Part shown: positions 32,882-44,800 of the stretch, in pieces | How the letters are laid out: the number at the start of each line of letters is the position of its first letter | Position numbering within the stretch: the first letter of the stretch is position 1 | DNA from: Parelaphostrongylus tenuis | Lineage: Eukaryota > Nematoda > Chromadorea > Rhabditida > Metastrongylidae | Assembly (NCBI GenBank): GCA_019055375.1 | Contig: JAHQIW010004644.1 | Location: 1 to 64,000 of the forward strand | Length of the DNA: 64,000 bases | Direction of reading: 5' to 3' | The notes under the pieces: generated by a model | Told to the model about the DNA's origin: nothing | The model's database searches: none | The model's input: only the letters and a program-made list of their open reading frames with translations | Position numbers and translations under genes: made by a program

Positions 32882-33850
32882 TTAGGTCTCTAACTTTCCA
32901 AGCAATCGAAATAACAAGTGACATTAATTAAATATCTCCGTCTGCTCGGATGCAATTCTCACGACGCTCCGGCAACAAATTAATTTCGCGCTTATAAACT
33001 CATGAAACTTTAATGTAAGCCAACCAGGTCAAATTTCGATGATGATTTATGCCTCAAAACTTGATTGTTTTGATGTCTCAAAACTTCTTTTTGTCCAATC
33101 GATTGATGTCTCAAAACTTCTTCTTGTCCAGCCAGTGCTCCAATGATCTGAGAGAGATGGAAATCGGACGCAGACAGATGTTGGCGAATACGGACGGATG
33201 ATCCAAGTGCTCCAACCAAATCGGTCAACTTCTTCCTTGTTTTCTTGGCAACGTGTGGCTTTGCATTGTCTTGAAGCAAAATGACTTGACGACGGCGGTG
33301 ACGTGGAATTGCTTGATTGCAATGGTCCAGTTGCTGACAATATCGCTCAGCGTTGATGGGCCTGACCGGCTCTAGCAACAAGTCCCAATGAATTGGTCCA
33401 CTTCGGTCCCAGAAAATGATCAACATTGCTTTTGGCGCAAATCGATTTGGTCTCGGTGTTGGTGTTCCTTTGCCGATCTGGTGACAACCACTGATTTGGA
33501 CAACGCTGGCTCTTGAAGAAGATCCACTTCTCGTCAAGGGTGACAATTCTGTTTGAAAACGAAAAGCGGCGATGACGCGAGGATGAGCTTGCGCGCTTTG
33601 GTCTCTATTGTTTGAGCTTGTGTATCGTCATGGGAAATCCACTTGCCCTTGCGCCATTTCTTGCTACATCTTTCAATAATCTTTCGGATCTGCTCGTCTA
33701 TACATTGGACAATAATCGACCAAGTCACCGATTGAATCATCCAGACAGACGGAGAATACTTCGGTTAATGTTATTTGATACTTTTGATTGCTTGGAAAAA
33801 ATATTTTTCAAACTTTTAGATCAAGTTCGTAGACATAGTTGGAGACCTAA
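32882..33850 (-). mobile_element. Mariner transposon with inverted ends, internally deleted
   Basis: The ends TTAGGTCTCTAACT (32882 onward) and, inverted, TTAGGTCTCCAACT (ending 33850) are flanked by TA on both sides (32880-32881 and 33851-33852). Minus-strand frames spell a mariner transposase: GKWISHDDTQAQTIETKARK, then RIVTLDEKWIFF with the first catalytic D, NQWLSPDRQRNTNT, FWDRSGPIHWDLL, INAERYCQQLDH, LLQDNAKPHVAKK with the second D, and a decayed third site (SASDFHLS, with PYSPT in another frame). Frameshifts occur near 33530, 33440 and 33170. At 969 bp it is shorter than a typical 1.3-kb mariner, and the N-terminal DNA-binding part is largely missing. A relative of hookworm mariners is plausible but unverified. 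Confidence 0.85.
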
Positions 33851-33852
33851 TA

Positions 33853-35074
33853 AGCACAGCGCAAGTGGGCTGCTCAAAACAAAGGAAGCAACGATCGCGA
33901 GCACAATGGCCCTAATTCTTTGCCACTGACTGCTCCAATTCAAGAAATCGCACGATGCAGAGAATAGACGTCATGGTACCAGATCTGTGCATGCACATGA
34001 CGTCGTTGGAAACAAATCAAAAAGCACGCCAATAACACGGCTACAAATGCTGTTTCTTGCTTTGCATCTTTATTGTCGGAGCAGTCTCTTCAACGCCAAT
34101 CTCCATGTCTGTCTTAGGGTCGTCATACCTAGTAGACTCAAAGCGATTTTCTGTCAGGAATAAACAGCAATACGTAAATATGCCGATCATCTAAAGGGAC
34201 CAAGAATTGTTCGCTAGCTTTAGTTCTGCTACACATCCATATGTTCCTCAATCATTCCTCACATGCAAGATTCTATCACCTTGTATGGCCAAATACCCCT
34301 GCGTTGTAAAAAGCATCATACAAGAAAAAATAATACTCAACAAAATTCTTATAGAGAGGAAGATTTAATGGTTCAACTATGGCACGAGATTGGAAAAAAT
34401 AGACGTTGTTATTAGCACCTTACTTGTGACCACTAGATGATCATAGGGGAGGACAGTTGACACAGATCATTTCTTCATTAGATGAGGATGTAATCAGCTG
34501 GTATTCACAAGATGTTCTTAAGTGATGGAGTGAAGGGATCAGCCAAAAGAAAACCCTCAATTGGATTTTTACGGGAGACGTTCATGCTCGACTTGGGTGG
34601 ACAACGTATACCTTACATCGAGTAAACATGGAGCCAAGAAATCAAGCCCAGAATAAACCAGCTGCCGGAATACTTATGTCTTCAGCATTTTTTTTTCGTG
34701 ACATCAATGTGTTATGTTTGGATGTGGGTGGTCAAAGTTGCTTATCAAAACACTCACTATCATTGCGTATCTCCAGTTACCGCGCTAATAGTGAAGGGCG
34801 CAAAACTGTTAGTTGCGATTTTGATTATATCATAAAGTATTGTTCTCACTCTGATTGAATACTAGATTTGGTTTTTTACTTACCGTTGCTTTGGTTGATC
34901 AAAATTTGTTGTTTTAAAACAGTGCTGCAATTTTGTCAAGAATAGTGTACAATGCTTAGATGGTTGCTTGGACGAAATTTCCTGAGTTATGACAGACACA
35001 CAGAATTCCGGTAAATTTGCGTACACTGATAACGCAGCACAGATAATCTAGTCACATAATAAAGATATTAACAG
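33853..35074. other. No recognised gene
   Basis: Short frames only. The one at 34628-34858 has no recognisable motif. Confidence 0.35.
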
Positions 35075-35507
35075 GGCGAACACACTGAAGCAGTGGGGGC
35101 TAACTTTGAAAGACTGCATGGAGATCTTCCTCAATCATCACACAAATATTGGGCGGACGTGTTGGCTACGATTGATGATGAAAAAACGCACATGGAAGGC
35201 ATTCCGGGAACATATAATGACTTCATGAGCGTTATTGCTAAGAGGAAGCAACTCTCTTGGTTGACTGAGCAGTGTCGAAGGAATGAAAAGAGTACTGGGC
35301 TAGCATCTTTCAGTGAAGACGAGTTTCTCGAGTATTTTTAGAAGTCGCACTTATCTGATTCGTAAAAAAGCACCTCCATTTAAAATCCGTATTTCTCAAC
35401 GACTTGGCACTACATTTATGACGTTGAACAAGACCGCGCAAACTACTGCTTTTACTGATGACAAGCCAGAAAATTATTGGCACTGGGTTAGTATCCTGTC
35501 GTATTGA
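35075..35507 (+). pseudogene. Possible exon of unknown function with a frame change
   Basis: After TTAACAG the frame is open for 88 codons: GEHTEAVGANFERLHGDLPQ, then ADVLATIDDEKTHMEGIPGT and RKQLSWLTEQCRRNEKSTGL, ending SEDEFLEYF and TAG at 35341. An overlapping frame continues with a basic stretch (FRSRTYLIRKKAPPFKIRIS) to 35507. The mixed, charged composition looks protein-like and unlike random AT-rich translation. I do not recognise it; a retroelement gag or host exon are both possible. Confidence 0.28.
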
Positions 35508-35689
35508 GCCAATGCCTTTTGATGGAGATCCCACTACATAGAGGAAACACTTGAAACAAATGCTGATCCCTTTCACGATTACCACCCCAAGAGCAATCAA
35601 GTGGACAAACACTGTCCGATTGGAGATTTCTGTCACTTGATTGCGCGTTCTAAATATCACTTGTGCGGTTCCCTCTAGATAACTAGGTT

Positions 35690-35880
35690 CTCATCCAAAA
35701 GGGGTGGCTCAGACGAAGGGCGCTAAGTGCCCATAACACACCACATTCATGGCTTAAAAAACAATGACATGTTGGCTCAAATAAATAAGAAAGGATCAAA
35801 AATAATTATCAGGGATAATGAAATTTAAAGGCGGTGTTTAGAGCACATCAGAAACGATTAAAATAGTAATATTTATGGCA
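35690..35880 (+). repeat. PLE-type terminal repeat fragment
   Basis: ACATGTTGGCTCAAATAAATA and GAAAGGATC match the outer part of the terminal repeat at 1780-1815, with GTGCCCATAACACACCACAT before it. The ribozyme core is gone. Confidence 0.5.
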
Positions 35881-36039
35881 ATAAACAGTATTAATAATAA
35901 TATTAATGATAATAAATAATAGAGTAATAGTAAACCAGTATTAATATCCCAAGACCGACTATCTATCAACCTCTGCATGCTTCATTAAGTCTTAATTTCT
36001 TCTTTACAGCAAAACACGGGGTGTTGTATGATGTCTTTA

Positions 36040-36230
36040 TTCAACAACTGACGTTTTATGTTCCTGAGCATGAATGGCGATTTCTATGTCATAATCTACT
36101 CCGTCATGCTTCTGTGCTCTATGTGTCCCTAGCCGAATTTTTTCGTCGATTATGGCGCCTGTTCAGCTAGGTGTTCTTACCCGTTCGCCAACATATCGCT
36201 GCACACTTTGCAAGAGATTGATTTTGGGCT
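36040..36230 (-). pseudogene. Isolated GIY-YIG tail of a PLE
   Basis: On the minus strand one frame reads LGTHRAQKHDGVDYDIEIAI, the region after the endonuclease core (compare LGTHKGQKHKGADS in PLE1), preceded by CTAGCTGAACAGGCG-type sequence. Its RT is absent, so it is a stranded 3' fragment. Confidence 0.55.
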
Positions 36231-36309
36231 TGATGCGATTGAAATTTAAGTCTGGATTTTTTCTAAAAAAGTAACGGAGGTGATTAATAATCAAATAATA
36301 ATGAATGCT

Positions 36310-36400
36310 GGAAATAATCAAATATAGTGAAGAGATCTATTAAAAATTTGAGCGTGGTCTTATGTAAAACACAATAAAGGTATAATATTATGAAAATAGC
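36310..36400 (+). repeat. PLE-type terminal repeat tail
   Basis: GATCTATTAAAAATTTGAGCG and GTGGTCTTA then AATAAAGGTATAA match 1815-1860. Farther right, near 36640-36675, a ruined ribozyme core GCCCGAGTGACGAGACC can be seen. Confidence 0.5.
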
Positions 36401-36699
36401 ATATAGTTTTGCACATTGCTCTACCATCAATGATGATCTAATCGTAACATCATAAAACCTCTAAGTGGTTTAAATAAAAGGAATTTCATTATGAAACAAT
36501 ACTAGTCCAAGAGCATTCGAGTGTGCAGCACTGTGAATTTTGGTGATTTTTTCACATCGATTTACAGCGTAAATCGTTCGTCTTCGCTACCTATTAGTGT
36601 GGACATTGGAGCACCCACAGAGGATTAGCTAAAAAGATTGAAAGACGACGGGTTTTGCCCGAGTGACGAGACCTATATTCTGAGTCATTTCACGGGTGA

Positions 36700-38270
36700 T
36701 CCGAGGCACTCTCCCCTGCGGTTTATAGTTGGATTGGTGGTGTTAATCAAAAATGCTTCCCGAATTTTTCGCGCTGAAGTTTTTTTGTTTCTGCACTAGG
36801 ATGGTGACTTCGATCTCAAAATCAACTTCGTCGTATTTCTGTTCTCTATGCTTTCCTAGCGGGGTGTTCCGTCTATTGAGACGCTTGTCAGCTACGTTCT
36901 CTCTATGCGAGCATAGAGCGGCCTTCCCGCTTCGCCAATATATTTACTGCAATACGCTTTGCAAGAGATGAGGTAGACTGTACTTACGCATATGCAATCA
37001 CCGTCTCTGCCGTCAGAACATATTTTACAATCTTTCATTATGCAGAGACGGTCATATAAGCGGCTGTGAACTAACTGGCGTCTTAGAGCATTCGGTGGTA
37101 TTTCAATTATAGCCACCGATTGCTCTAAACCCGCTCTTTTCAAACAGCGTTCTATAGGCTGTACTAATCTCATTTGAAAAGAACGGGAGGATGAACGGGA
37201 TTTTCATCTCATTCGGCTTTCGTTCGGAGGCGTATTATTTCCTCTAAACCTAAGCCGAGGGGTACCGAATTCACATCCATTGGAAGTCGCTTTTCCCGAG
37301 CCAGATTCACGGGTGCTACTCTCTGCTCTCTCCCCGTGCTCACATTGGGTGTCTGATCAAAACATGTTTTTTATTAACGCCTTTTTCGTTATGTGTGGGA
37401 TGAGAAGAGAGATAGTGAACCAAGATATTCTTATTACTTGGCTTTCAGGTACCACTTTGTTATGTGCAGACGTTCTCGGTTAAGTTCATTGCACATTCAA
37501 GAAAGGGAGCCAATTATCTTTTAGTATCTCACGGGTGAATCTTATATACTCGCACTGTTCATTCAACAACCTAGAACAATTATCCAACTCCTCTTGAGTC
37601 AGAACAGATAACCAAAAAACGTAAACAGATCACCTAATACCTACAGTAGAGTAATGGCCGGAAATCCATCACTGGTGCCTCCACTTTACACATAAAGGCA
37701 ATCGCCAGGCTAGGTGCCAGTCACTGCCCCATTGCCAGCTCCTCTCATTTTGAGCATAATATTTCCGGACCATCTGAACATTGAGCAGTTCAGGCACTAC
37801 TTTGATAGAACCATGAACTGCTGAATCGACAAGCCACACATGTTTACAGCTCCCTGATGTTGCATAAGAAGCTCGTTTGTGGCTTGCAATGCACAGTCAT
37901 TCGAACGTTTGTATGTAGAGCAGTGACGTCGAATGACGCCATTACGTACGCGTTGTTCGGATTGGCGTTACGTAAACGTTCAGGAACATCTAAGTGTTTG
38001 TCAGATGGGCTGGAATGTCTCCTAGCAACTGGGATGTTATTAAATTTAGAAACCATGCTACCCTATCCGTCGGTCCGCGTACACAGCTGATGATGGGTCG
38101 AACTGCGAATGTAGATGGATCGTTAGACGTTAGATCATTAGAGAATGCTAACTCATGTGTTTTTATAAACAAGTATAAGACAGGACATCGTGGTGATTGG
38201 ACTTTCAATGAGAAATCGTAGATGGTCTTAGGCCTGCCGCTTTTGCCATAAGGCCCCACTCACTGTTTAA
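36700..38270 (-). pseudogene. PLE4: RT and GIY-YIG, minus strand
   Basis: From the right, the RT front reads LAFSNDLTSNDPSTFAVRPI and ISCVRGPTDR, then AYVMASFDVTALHTNV (motif A, near 37950). The YIDD site near 37620 reads Y then stop (decayed). The linker ends with VAIIEIPPNALRRQLVHSRL. The Cys-rich DCKICSDGRDGDC precedes VYLISCKAYCSKYIGEAGRP, where the nuclease YIG core is kept (37173-36892). Frames break several times. It is divergent to PLE5, and their RT fronts face each other across about 200 bp. Confidence 0.75.
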
Positions 38271-38477
38271 TTTACGGATATTGCCTTTTGACTTCGTTTA
38301 CAGATGATGGTCGGTAAAGCAAAACATCTTCGACATGCTTGCTCTTATTGCGATATCTAATGTCGAGAAATCACAACAATTTTCTTACCCTTATCACTAA
38401 CTGATAGCCTTATTCTTTCTTCCATTATCAACTCTTGAACCTCTTTCATGCCCTCATCTCAATACCCAGTAACATCC

Positions 38478-39805
38478 TAAGTGCTAGGAGACATTCCAGC
38501 CCATCTGGCGAACACTCAGATGTTCCTGGACCGTCTACGTAACGCCAATCCGAACAGCGCGTACGTAATGGAGTCAATCGACGTCACTGCTCTATTTACA
38601 AACTCTCGCATGACTCTGCATTGCAAGCCACACCGAGCTTCTGATACAACACCAAGGAGCTGTACATATACATGTACGGCTTGTCAGTTCAGCAGTTCAT
38701 GGGTTCTATTATAGGAGTGTCTGAACTGCTCAATCTTCACATGGTCCGGGAAACATTTTGCTCAAATAAGAGGCAATGGGGCAGCCACTGGCACCTAGCC
38801 TGGCTGTTGCATTATAATCTAAAATGGAGAGCCCAGTAATCGATCGCCGGCCGTTAATCTACTGTGGTTATATAGATGATTCCTTTGTCGTCTGTTCAAC
38901 ACAAAAGAAGTTGGACATATGTTTTGAATTGTTAACTAGTCAAACAGATTGCATAAAGTTCACCCGTGAGAAACCTAAGTCAAATGGCTTCCAGTTCTGT
39001 ACGTTCGAATCAACCTACCCGAGTAACTGCTGCAACACAGAATGGTACGCACATCAAGCAACAGAAGCATTCTGGTTCATTACCTATTCTCTCATCCATC
39101 GCAAACAAAATGCGCCCTTGTAAAGAAATATGTTTCCAACAGATATCAATGTGCGCACAACGAAAATACATAATGTGGAACAACTATGCTGAGCGCGGAA
39201 AGTAGCCATCTCTATTGGCTGCGTCATAGTAGGAGCTCCACAGATTGGCATTACAAAAAATCCGGCGCCCCCAGACGGAAGGTCTGGCGAGATAAGGTCC
39301 CATTTACACTGGCCTTTATTTTTAGCGAAGTAAGTGCAGCTATTAAGCGCTGTCTATAAGAACAGGTCTAGATGATTGGTAGCAATAGTTGAAATGTGCC
39401 CAAAGACACTTAAGCGACAATTAGTCCCCAATCGACTGTATGACCGCCTTTGGAAACGAAAGACTGCCAAGTTAGCCTAAACAGCAGAGACGGCGTCTAC
39501 AAGAGATCTCGCACAAGCTACCCGATCTCTTGCTAGGGATATTGGGGGACGGATAGATTGGCAAAACTGGTATAACACACTCTGCATCCGCGTAAAAGAG
39601 CACTTAGCTGGGGAACGTAATATCAACCCTAAAACCATACTGGACACACAAAGAGAACAAAAGCATAAAGAAGCAGATTTTAACGTCAAATTCACGGTCC
39701 TCACACAGGAATCAATCATTGAGAAGGTTAAATTGAAATTTCTCAAATCTGCAACCCACAGCGTGAATACCTACGTACTTACGTACCATCGTCAGCTGGT
39801 TTAAC
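38478..39805 (+). pseudogene. PLE5: RT and GIY-YIG, plus strand
   Basis: Begins at GDIPAHLANTQMFLDRLRNA, with VMESIDVTALFTN (motif A; D kept), TRPRS-type decay, then YCGYIDDSFVVCSTQKK (38824-39123) with intact YIDD, FTREKPKSNGFQF and NCCNTEWYA. The linker (39130-39470) is broken. The nuclease end (39480-39805) reads LCIRVKEHLAGERNINPKTI and QREQKHKEADFNV; the region before it is partly lost, and no YIG core is visible. The first 100 bases are an inverted match to PLE4 37970-38070, which is why the pair could form a hairpin. Confidence 0.75.
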
Positions 39806-40356
39806 TCTATTATACGCAAATCGAGGGCTAGGACGGAAGAATGACGAAGCATGGGAACTTCATAAATGAAAGGAAACGATATAAGGGGAAATATTCTCCT
39901 AAGTTATTCAATCAGTTTATCCGCCCATATGGCCATTTCTCTTCAAATAAGCTTACTTGTGTCAAGTTATAGAGAATTCTTGCATGGATGCAGCTTCTGT
40001 GTCTTGGAACCGTAAAAAAGTAATTCCGAGCATTTAAATACACAATTCTTATTGGCTGGTTACGATTAGCATATGCGGCTCACTCACATAATATTTCAAT
40101 TTTCTTAAAAATCCATTTATTTGTTGCTCAGTAGCTCGTTAGTTTGGTAGGAAATAAGTAGACAATAACAAAGCGCTTATATAGTTTCACTTCACAGCTC
40201 AAAATTGAGCTCAAGCTTTAATTGACGATTCCAGTTGCCCGAAGAAGTGCGATGCCAGCGGGCTCCGATGCCCAACATTCTGACTGCTCTATTCATTACA
40301 CCTTTCCTTCGAGTGCTTTATTAAGGACCCACGCTAAATTTCGATAGACCTTTCAT
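39806..40356. other. PLE5 3' flank
   Basis: No gene seen. From about 40305 the sequence (inverted) is the tail of the terminal repeat: AGTGCTTTATTAAGGACCCA and CGCTAAATTTCGATAGACC mirror 1815-1850. Confidence 0.45.
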
Positions 40357-40404
40357 TATTATTTGAGCCAACATGTCATGTGGTCTGGTAAGGGCTCTTG
40401 TACA

Positions 40405-40446
40405 GCCCGAGACACGTGTTTCGTCCTTACAGACTCATCAGCCGGG
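40405..40446 (-). ncRNA. Hammerhead ribozyme, canonical core
   Basis: Minus strand: CCCGG, CTGATGA (40435-40441), stem II GTCT/GGAC with a GTAA loop (40423-40434), GAAA (40419-40422), CACGTG (40413-40418), T, cleavage C (40411), TCGGGC. Stem I makes five pairs including one wobble. Confidence 0.78.
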
Positions 40447-40669
40447 TAGAACCTGTCGTCTGTTGATAGGTCTTAATACAGCAACTCGAAGGAAAGGTAT
40501 AATATGATAAAAATACCAGCCAACTAGCAATCGAGTGCGAAAACACTCTGTGTTAGGTGAATGGTTCACCTGACATGGAGTGTAAAGCGTACGTCGTCGA
40601 CAACTATATATAAGGAGTGTAAGGCTCCCGAGAGAACTGACTATAAAAGATCGACAGACGACGGGTTCT

Positions 40670-40712
40670 GCTCGGCTGATGAGTCTGTAAGGACGAAACA
40701 CGTGTCTCGGGC
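40670..40712 (+). ncRNA. Hammerhead ribozyme, mirror copy
   Basis: GCTCGG, CTGATGA (40676-40682), stem II (40683-40694), GAAA (40695-40698), CACGTG (40699-40704), T, cleavage C (40706), TCGGGC. Six stem I pairs, two of them wobbles. The core is identical to that of the minus-strand partner. Confidence 0.78.
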
Positions 40713-40763
40713 TGTACAAGAGCCCTTACCAGACCACATGACATGTTGGCTCAAATAATTATG

Positions 40764-43376
40764 AAGCGATCTATTCATTACAGCTTGCAACATCTGTCTT
40801 GACCAGTTCGCCATGATGATGTTTGTAGTCTGCAGAGATTTTATTCAAAGCAGTTTGCTTGAAAAAAAAGAGATTCAAACTGTGAAAATCCCTGAGATCG
40901 GCAAGGCTGTGTTGGGGATCGACAGAATATTCATGTTCGTTCTTATCCGACATCTAGGTTGCATATCAGCTGGACCGCATTTGGCAGTCACCGTACTGCC
41001 AGCTATGATGCAGTGTGGTGTTTTCATCATATCTCCCACAACTGAAGAAGCTTTTTTCAAAAATTGTGAATAATAAAACGCGGACGGATGCAGCAGCAGG
41101 ATACTGTTAGTGACTCTTGCGTTTTTCCTACCATATTATTACACAATAGATTGATATAAATTGTAGACTGCGTGTATTCGTTGGGCAAGATTAACATGTT
41201 CACCAATTGTGTTTTATTCTGCCTACTTCATGCGGTTTTGTAAAATGGATGCTGATAATACTAAGCAAATAAGTTGAAGATTACCGTAAAGCACCACGTA
41301 ATCTTAAAAAATTTCGTTGTTTACTAACGAGTACATACAGGATCATTAGATTTATTGTGAGGAGGAAATGAAAACAAGAACAATCGTGCAAAGGTCTTGT
41401 TCGCAGTAAACGTCTGTGAATTTGGAATATATTGCAAAACCGCTCCTCTTTTGTATAGGAAGGTCCGATAGCATTTTCATTACCACTAAGGCGTTGCTCG
41501 AGATAAGAAGGAAACTAATGCTTGCTCCCAATCAAAACACTATTAGCTGATAGTTTTCAAATGCCAGTTGCATAAACACTTTTATGAAGTTCCACTGGAA
41601 CAGTTAGAAAAAAGTGCTAGCTGGAGCATTACGAAAAATTGTCCATGAGGCATTTACTAGTATGTGCTTTACTATCAGCATCTATGAAGTAATATGTTAT
41701 CATCACACCATCCCTATAATAAGAATTTGAATGACAAAGCTTAGCACCTATATATTCTGTTACTCATTCTTACCCGGAACACAAACTACTGGTGGAAATA
41801 GTCGTCAGTGATCTTTTTCTTGTGACTCAAGGACACGATTCTCTTAGAGTTTCAGACACAATTTACATGCTCTTCTCTTATCAATGACATCCCATCTCGA
41901 TAAGTAGGCAATGTCAGACTATTAATGGACGTCACACACGATCATCCTAAGCAGAATTGAAGGCTGAAGCGAGCGATGTTTTCATTATGTGATATGCTTG
42001 TTGCAAATCTCACAAGCTGTTTACGGAGATATTGCCCTTGTATAAAGAGTTTTGGATTAGGAATTGGACAAGTAGGATTTAAACAGTAAGTTTGCTGCAT
42101 GAAGCACATGGAAATCGTGTCATGGTTCTTAGAAGTTTGAAAGAATTACCATCCATTTTTAGTCTATCATTCAACAATCGCGAAAAAAAAGTTTGGCAGC
42201 TTGCAAACAAATGCAATTCTAACAGCACTTTTGTATACTCCACTCGAATAGACTCTTGCTGACAGTCAGAACAACTGATGCGCAAAAATACAGCTTTTCC
42301 GGCGATTATCTGTCATACCAAAGAACATGTATGAGGAAAATCTGCATCAGATCATCAAAGATGCTCACTGTAGTGTCAAAAAAAAAGATACTCTTGATCA
42401 GGCATTGCTAAAAGATTTTAATTAAACTTTCCTTTCAATGACAACAAATGGTCAATGACAACAAAAGGCATAATGAAAAAAAGGTTGAGCTACACATCGA
42501 TTGAAGAAGATCTCTTGCTTAGAAGACCGCACTGTGAAGATGAACAAAGTGGCTCAAATGATCCTCCGATTATGCGAGTTAGCTCTTGCGTGCTATTACT
42601 ACCTGACTAAAATGGAGAACAACATAAAAGTTGAACAATACAAAAGATGAAGTGCTGCTTGTAGCGGATTATTGCCTTCCCAAACAATCTGCAAGTGAAT
42701 TAGTAGACTATAGAATACTGTCCTTGGATATGACTCAACGAGTGTCTCAGTATTCTGATCTGCAGATGCGTGCGGTGATGCTTCGACCGCGGCAAGAATT
42801 TTGAGCATCATGCAGATCGCCGTAACAATTCCTTTGAATTTGATTGGAACTCAGTCACGAAGTAATACGTACTCCAGATCTTTGAAATCATTCAAATTGC
42901 CAGGATATAGGAAAACATGTATCAACAATAGTGAAGATATTTGGGAGGCTACATGAGAATACAGACGACAGATGGACGTGAAGAACTGTAGAGCCGGTCT
43001 GCAGAGTATAATTTCTTCTCTGGACGACCAACGAAATAAGGCGTGTATATGGCTAACGTCAGCTATCTCCATTTGCAGTTAAAAACCACTGCAGTAATAT
43101 GGAAGGGGCCTCAAGAACGTGCTGAAGCAAACTACTACTTTGGCCGATGAGTACATATGAAAAAACTGATGAAAAACTCACTATGGTATAACTTGTAGAG
43201 GCGCGCTATCGAAGAAGGTCGTTATTACACTTCTTTCAGAACAGTCTTCCCACTGCTAAGCCATATTTGTAATTCTCATATGCAAAGATTTTCATACCAG
43301 CATTAAAGGATGCAGTTTCATAGATATTCTTATAAGCTATAACTATGCCACCACAAGTTGTGTTGAACGGTGAAAA
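40764..43376. other. Unassigned; one weak repeat relic
   Basis: At 40936-41075 a frame reads MFVLIRHLGCISAG and HLAVTVLPAMMQCGVF, and an inverted, decayed relative (ATTTGGCTGTG, then ACTATGATGCAATGTGGC) lies at about 29370-29430. The rest shows nothing I can name. Confidence 0.35.
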
Positions 43377-44800
43377 CTAACTTTCCATTGTTGGTATCGG
43401 ATTAACAGCAGCTGCCATGCATCCCAGTGATTCGTAGCTGACCAGAACCATAAGCTGACCCAAAATGCCTGAGATTACAGAATCAGGAAGGCGAGTGCTA
43501 CGACCTTGCTGTTCGAGAACATTAACGATCTAAAAAGCAAAGCTTCCAACAAATACTTTTTTGACATCTTATTGATTCGTTTTTACAGTGTTTTTTTTAC
43601 TGTGCGAATTTAGTACTTCTAGCATTCAGTTCGTTTTTTTTTCGTCTTCTTCTTGAATGGCGTATAATGCTGGTTAAGCGAGCTTTCTTGTAATCTCGAG
43701 GATAGCCTGGTCGCTGGCGCTCCGTAGGGCGCTGTTGTTGACAGCCGGAGGGAGTTAGGTGGTGGAGCTTGGATCCACGCGCGCTGTGACCACCGTCACA
43801 TCTACTCGGCGACGCGCTTCCCCGACAACAAATGAAAAAGTAAGATTAGAATTATTCATCCATTTAAAACCGTGGACTTTTTTCTTTCTAACCCAATACG
43901 CGAAAACTAGCGTCGCCACTTGATTCTTGAACCGGTCTTTCGACTTACTATGACAGTTGTTGTTAGTCAAAACACCAGTCATCTAATCTTTTCAAGATGT
44001 TTCGTAAATCACAGAGTGTATTTAGCGCCGCTTTCGTGCTCTCGTCGTCTGTTTACGTTTCCTTTCAGTTGCAACTATTGAAGGAGCATGTATCGTGCAG
44101 TGAAAGAAAAGAAATTATGATACACTGAATATAAGGTATTTCAATTCTCACGCGTTCACGGATTAGTCATGTATAATTCCTGAAGCTATGTCGTTTGTTT
44201 ACTATACTAGGTTACTAGTCAATTGTTGAAAAGTTGAAATCAACCTTCGTACTTTCAATCGTTTATTCTGAGACATCGCTTGCAATTAATACATCCTCAC
44301 TGCCTATTTTAGGCTTTTCATGAAATCTGCTATGACACTTATAATATGTTTCATGATGTATCGATTTTGAGTGAGGTCTCAAATATCTGATTGAAAGTGT
44401 TGATAGTATACATTTTGGCCTGATAGCCGTAAACTAAGCAAACTACGATAGACAATTAATCACTCTGAAAAAGCGCCACGATGATCCTTTCACCGTATGT
44501 AGAGCGTAAAAAATGCGTCGTTGATCATTCTATATGTAGACTTAGGATTTGGAATACTAGTCTTTCCCATCAAAGGGGTCAGTCATGCCTCTTTAGTAGT
44601 GACAAAGTGGTAAATGTATCCACTATCAAACAGTTTTTCGTTTTTCCTCAACAGTTTTTCCTCTAAAGTTGCAATTGTTCGCACTACCATGGGAATTCTC
44701 CATTCTTTATCTTGACCTGGTGGCATCACCCCACATCACAATACTGTCGTGGTGGATAGCATCGGAATTAAGAGAACGCCGGTAGAAAGTGTTGCCACAT
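43377..44800 (-). pseudogene. Copy E of the three-exon gene, minus strand
   Basis: Exon 1 (44800-44711) keeps VATLSTG, LLIPMLSTTTVL and CGVMPPGQ, but two bases are inserted after the ATG, the glycine codon before CGVM is now TGA, and the donor GT is AT. Exon 3 (43529-43377), after TTTTTAG, is fully open and encodes IVNVLEQQGRSTRLPDSVIS, GILGQLMVLVSYESLGC and TMES then TAG. No exon 2 was found in the 1.18 kb between, which is longer than the 0.56-0.61 kb in B and C and includes a GC-richer patch (43640-43830) that may be inserted DNA. Confidence 0.62.

Larger units (their letters stand above)
40357..40763. repeat. Palindromic pair of PLE terminal repeats
   Basis: Starts ATTATTTGAGCCAACATGTC and ends with the mirror GACATGTTGGCTCAAATAAT. 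Both halves contain a complete hammerhead, and the arms around the ribozymes are almost identical in sequence (CTGATGAGTCTGTAAGGACG in each). This is the best preserved of the five blocks and sits 550 bp beyond PLE5. Confidence 0.72.

Noticed and set aside
33010..33546. Treating the 178-codon minus frame as a host gene
   Set aside because: It is the mariner transposase C-terminal half, between inverted ends with TA duplications.
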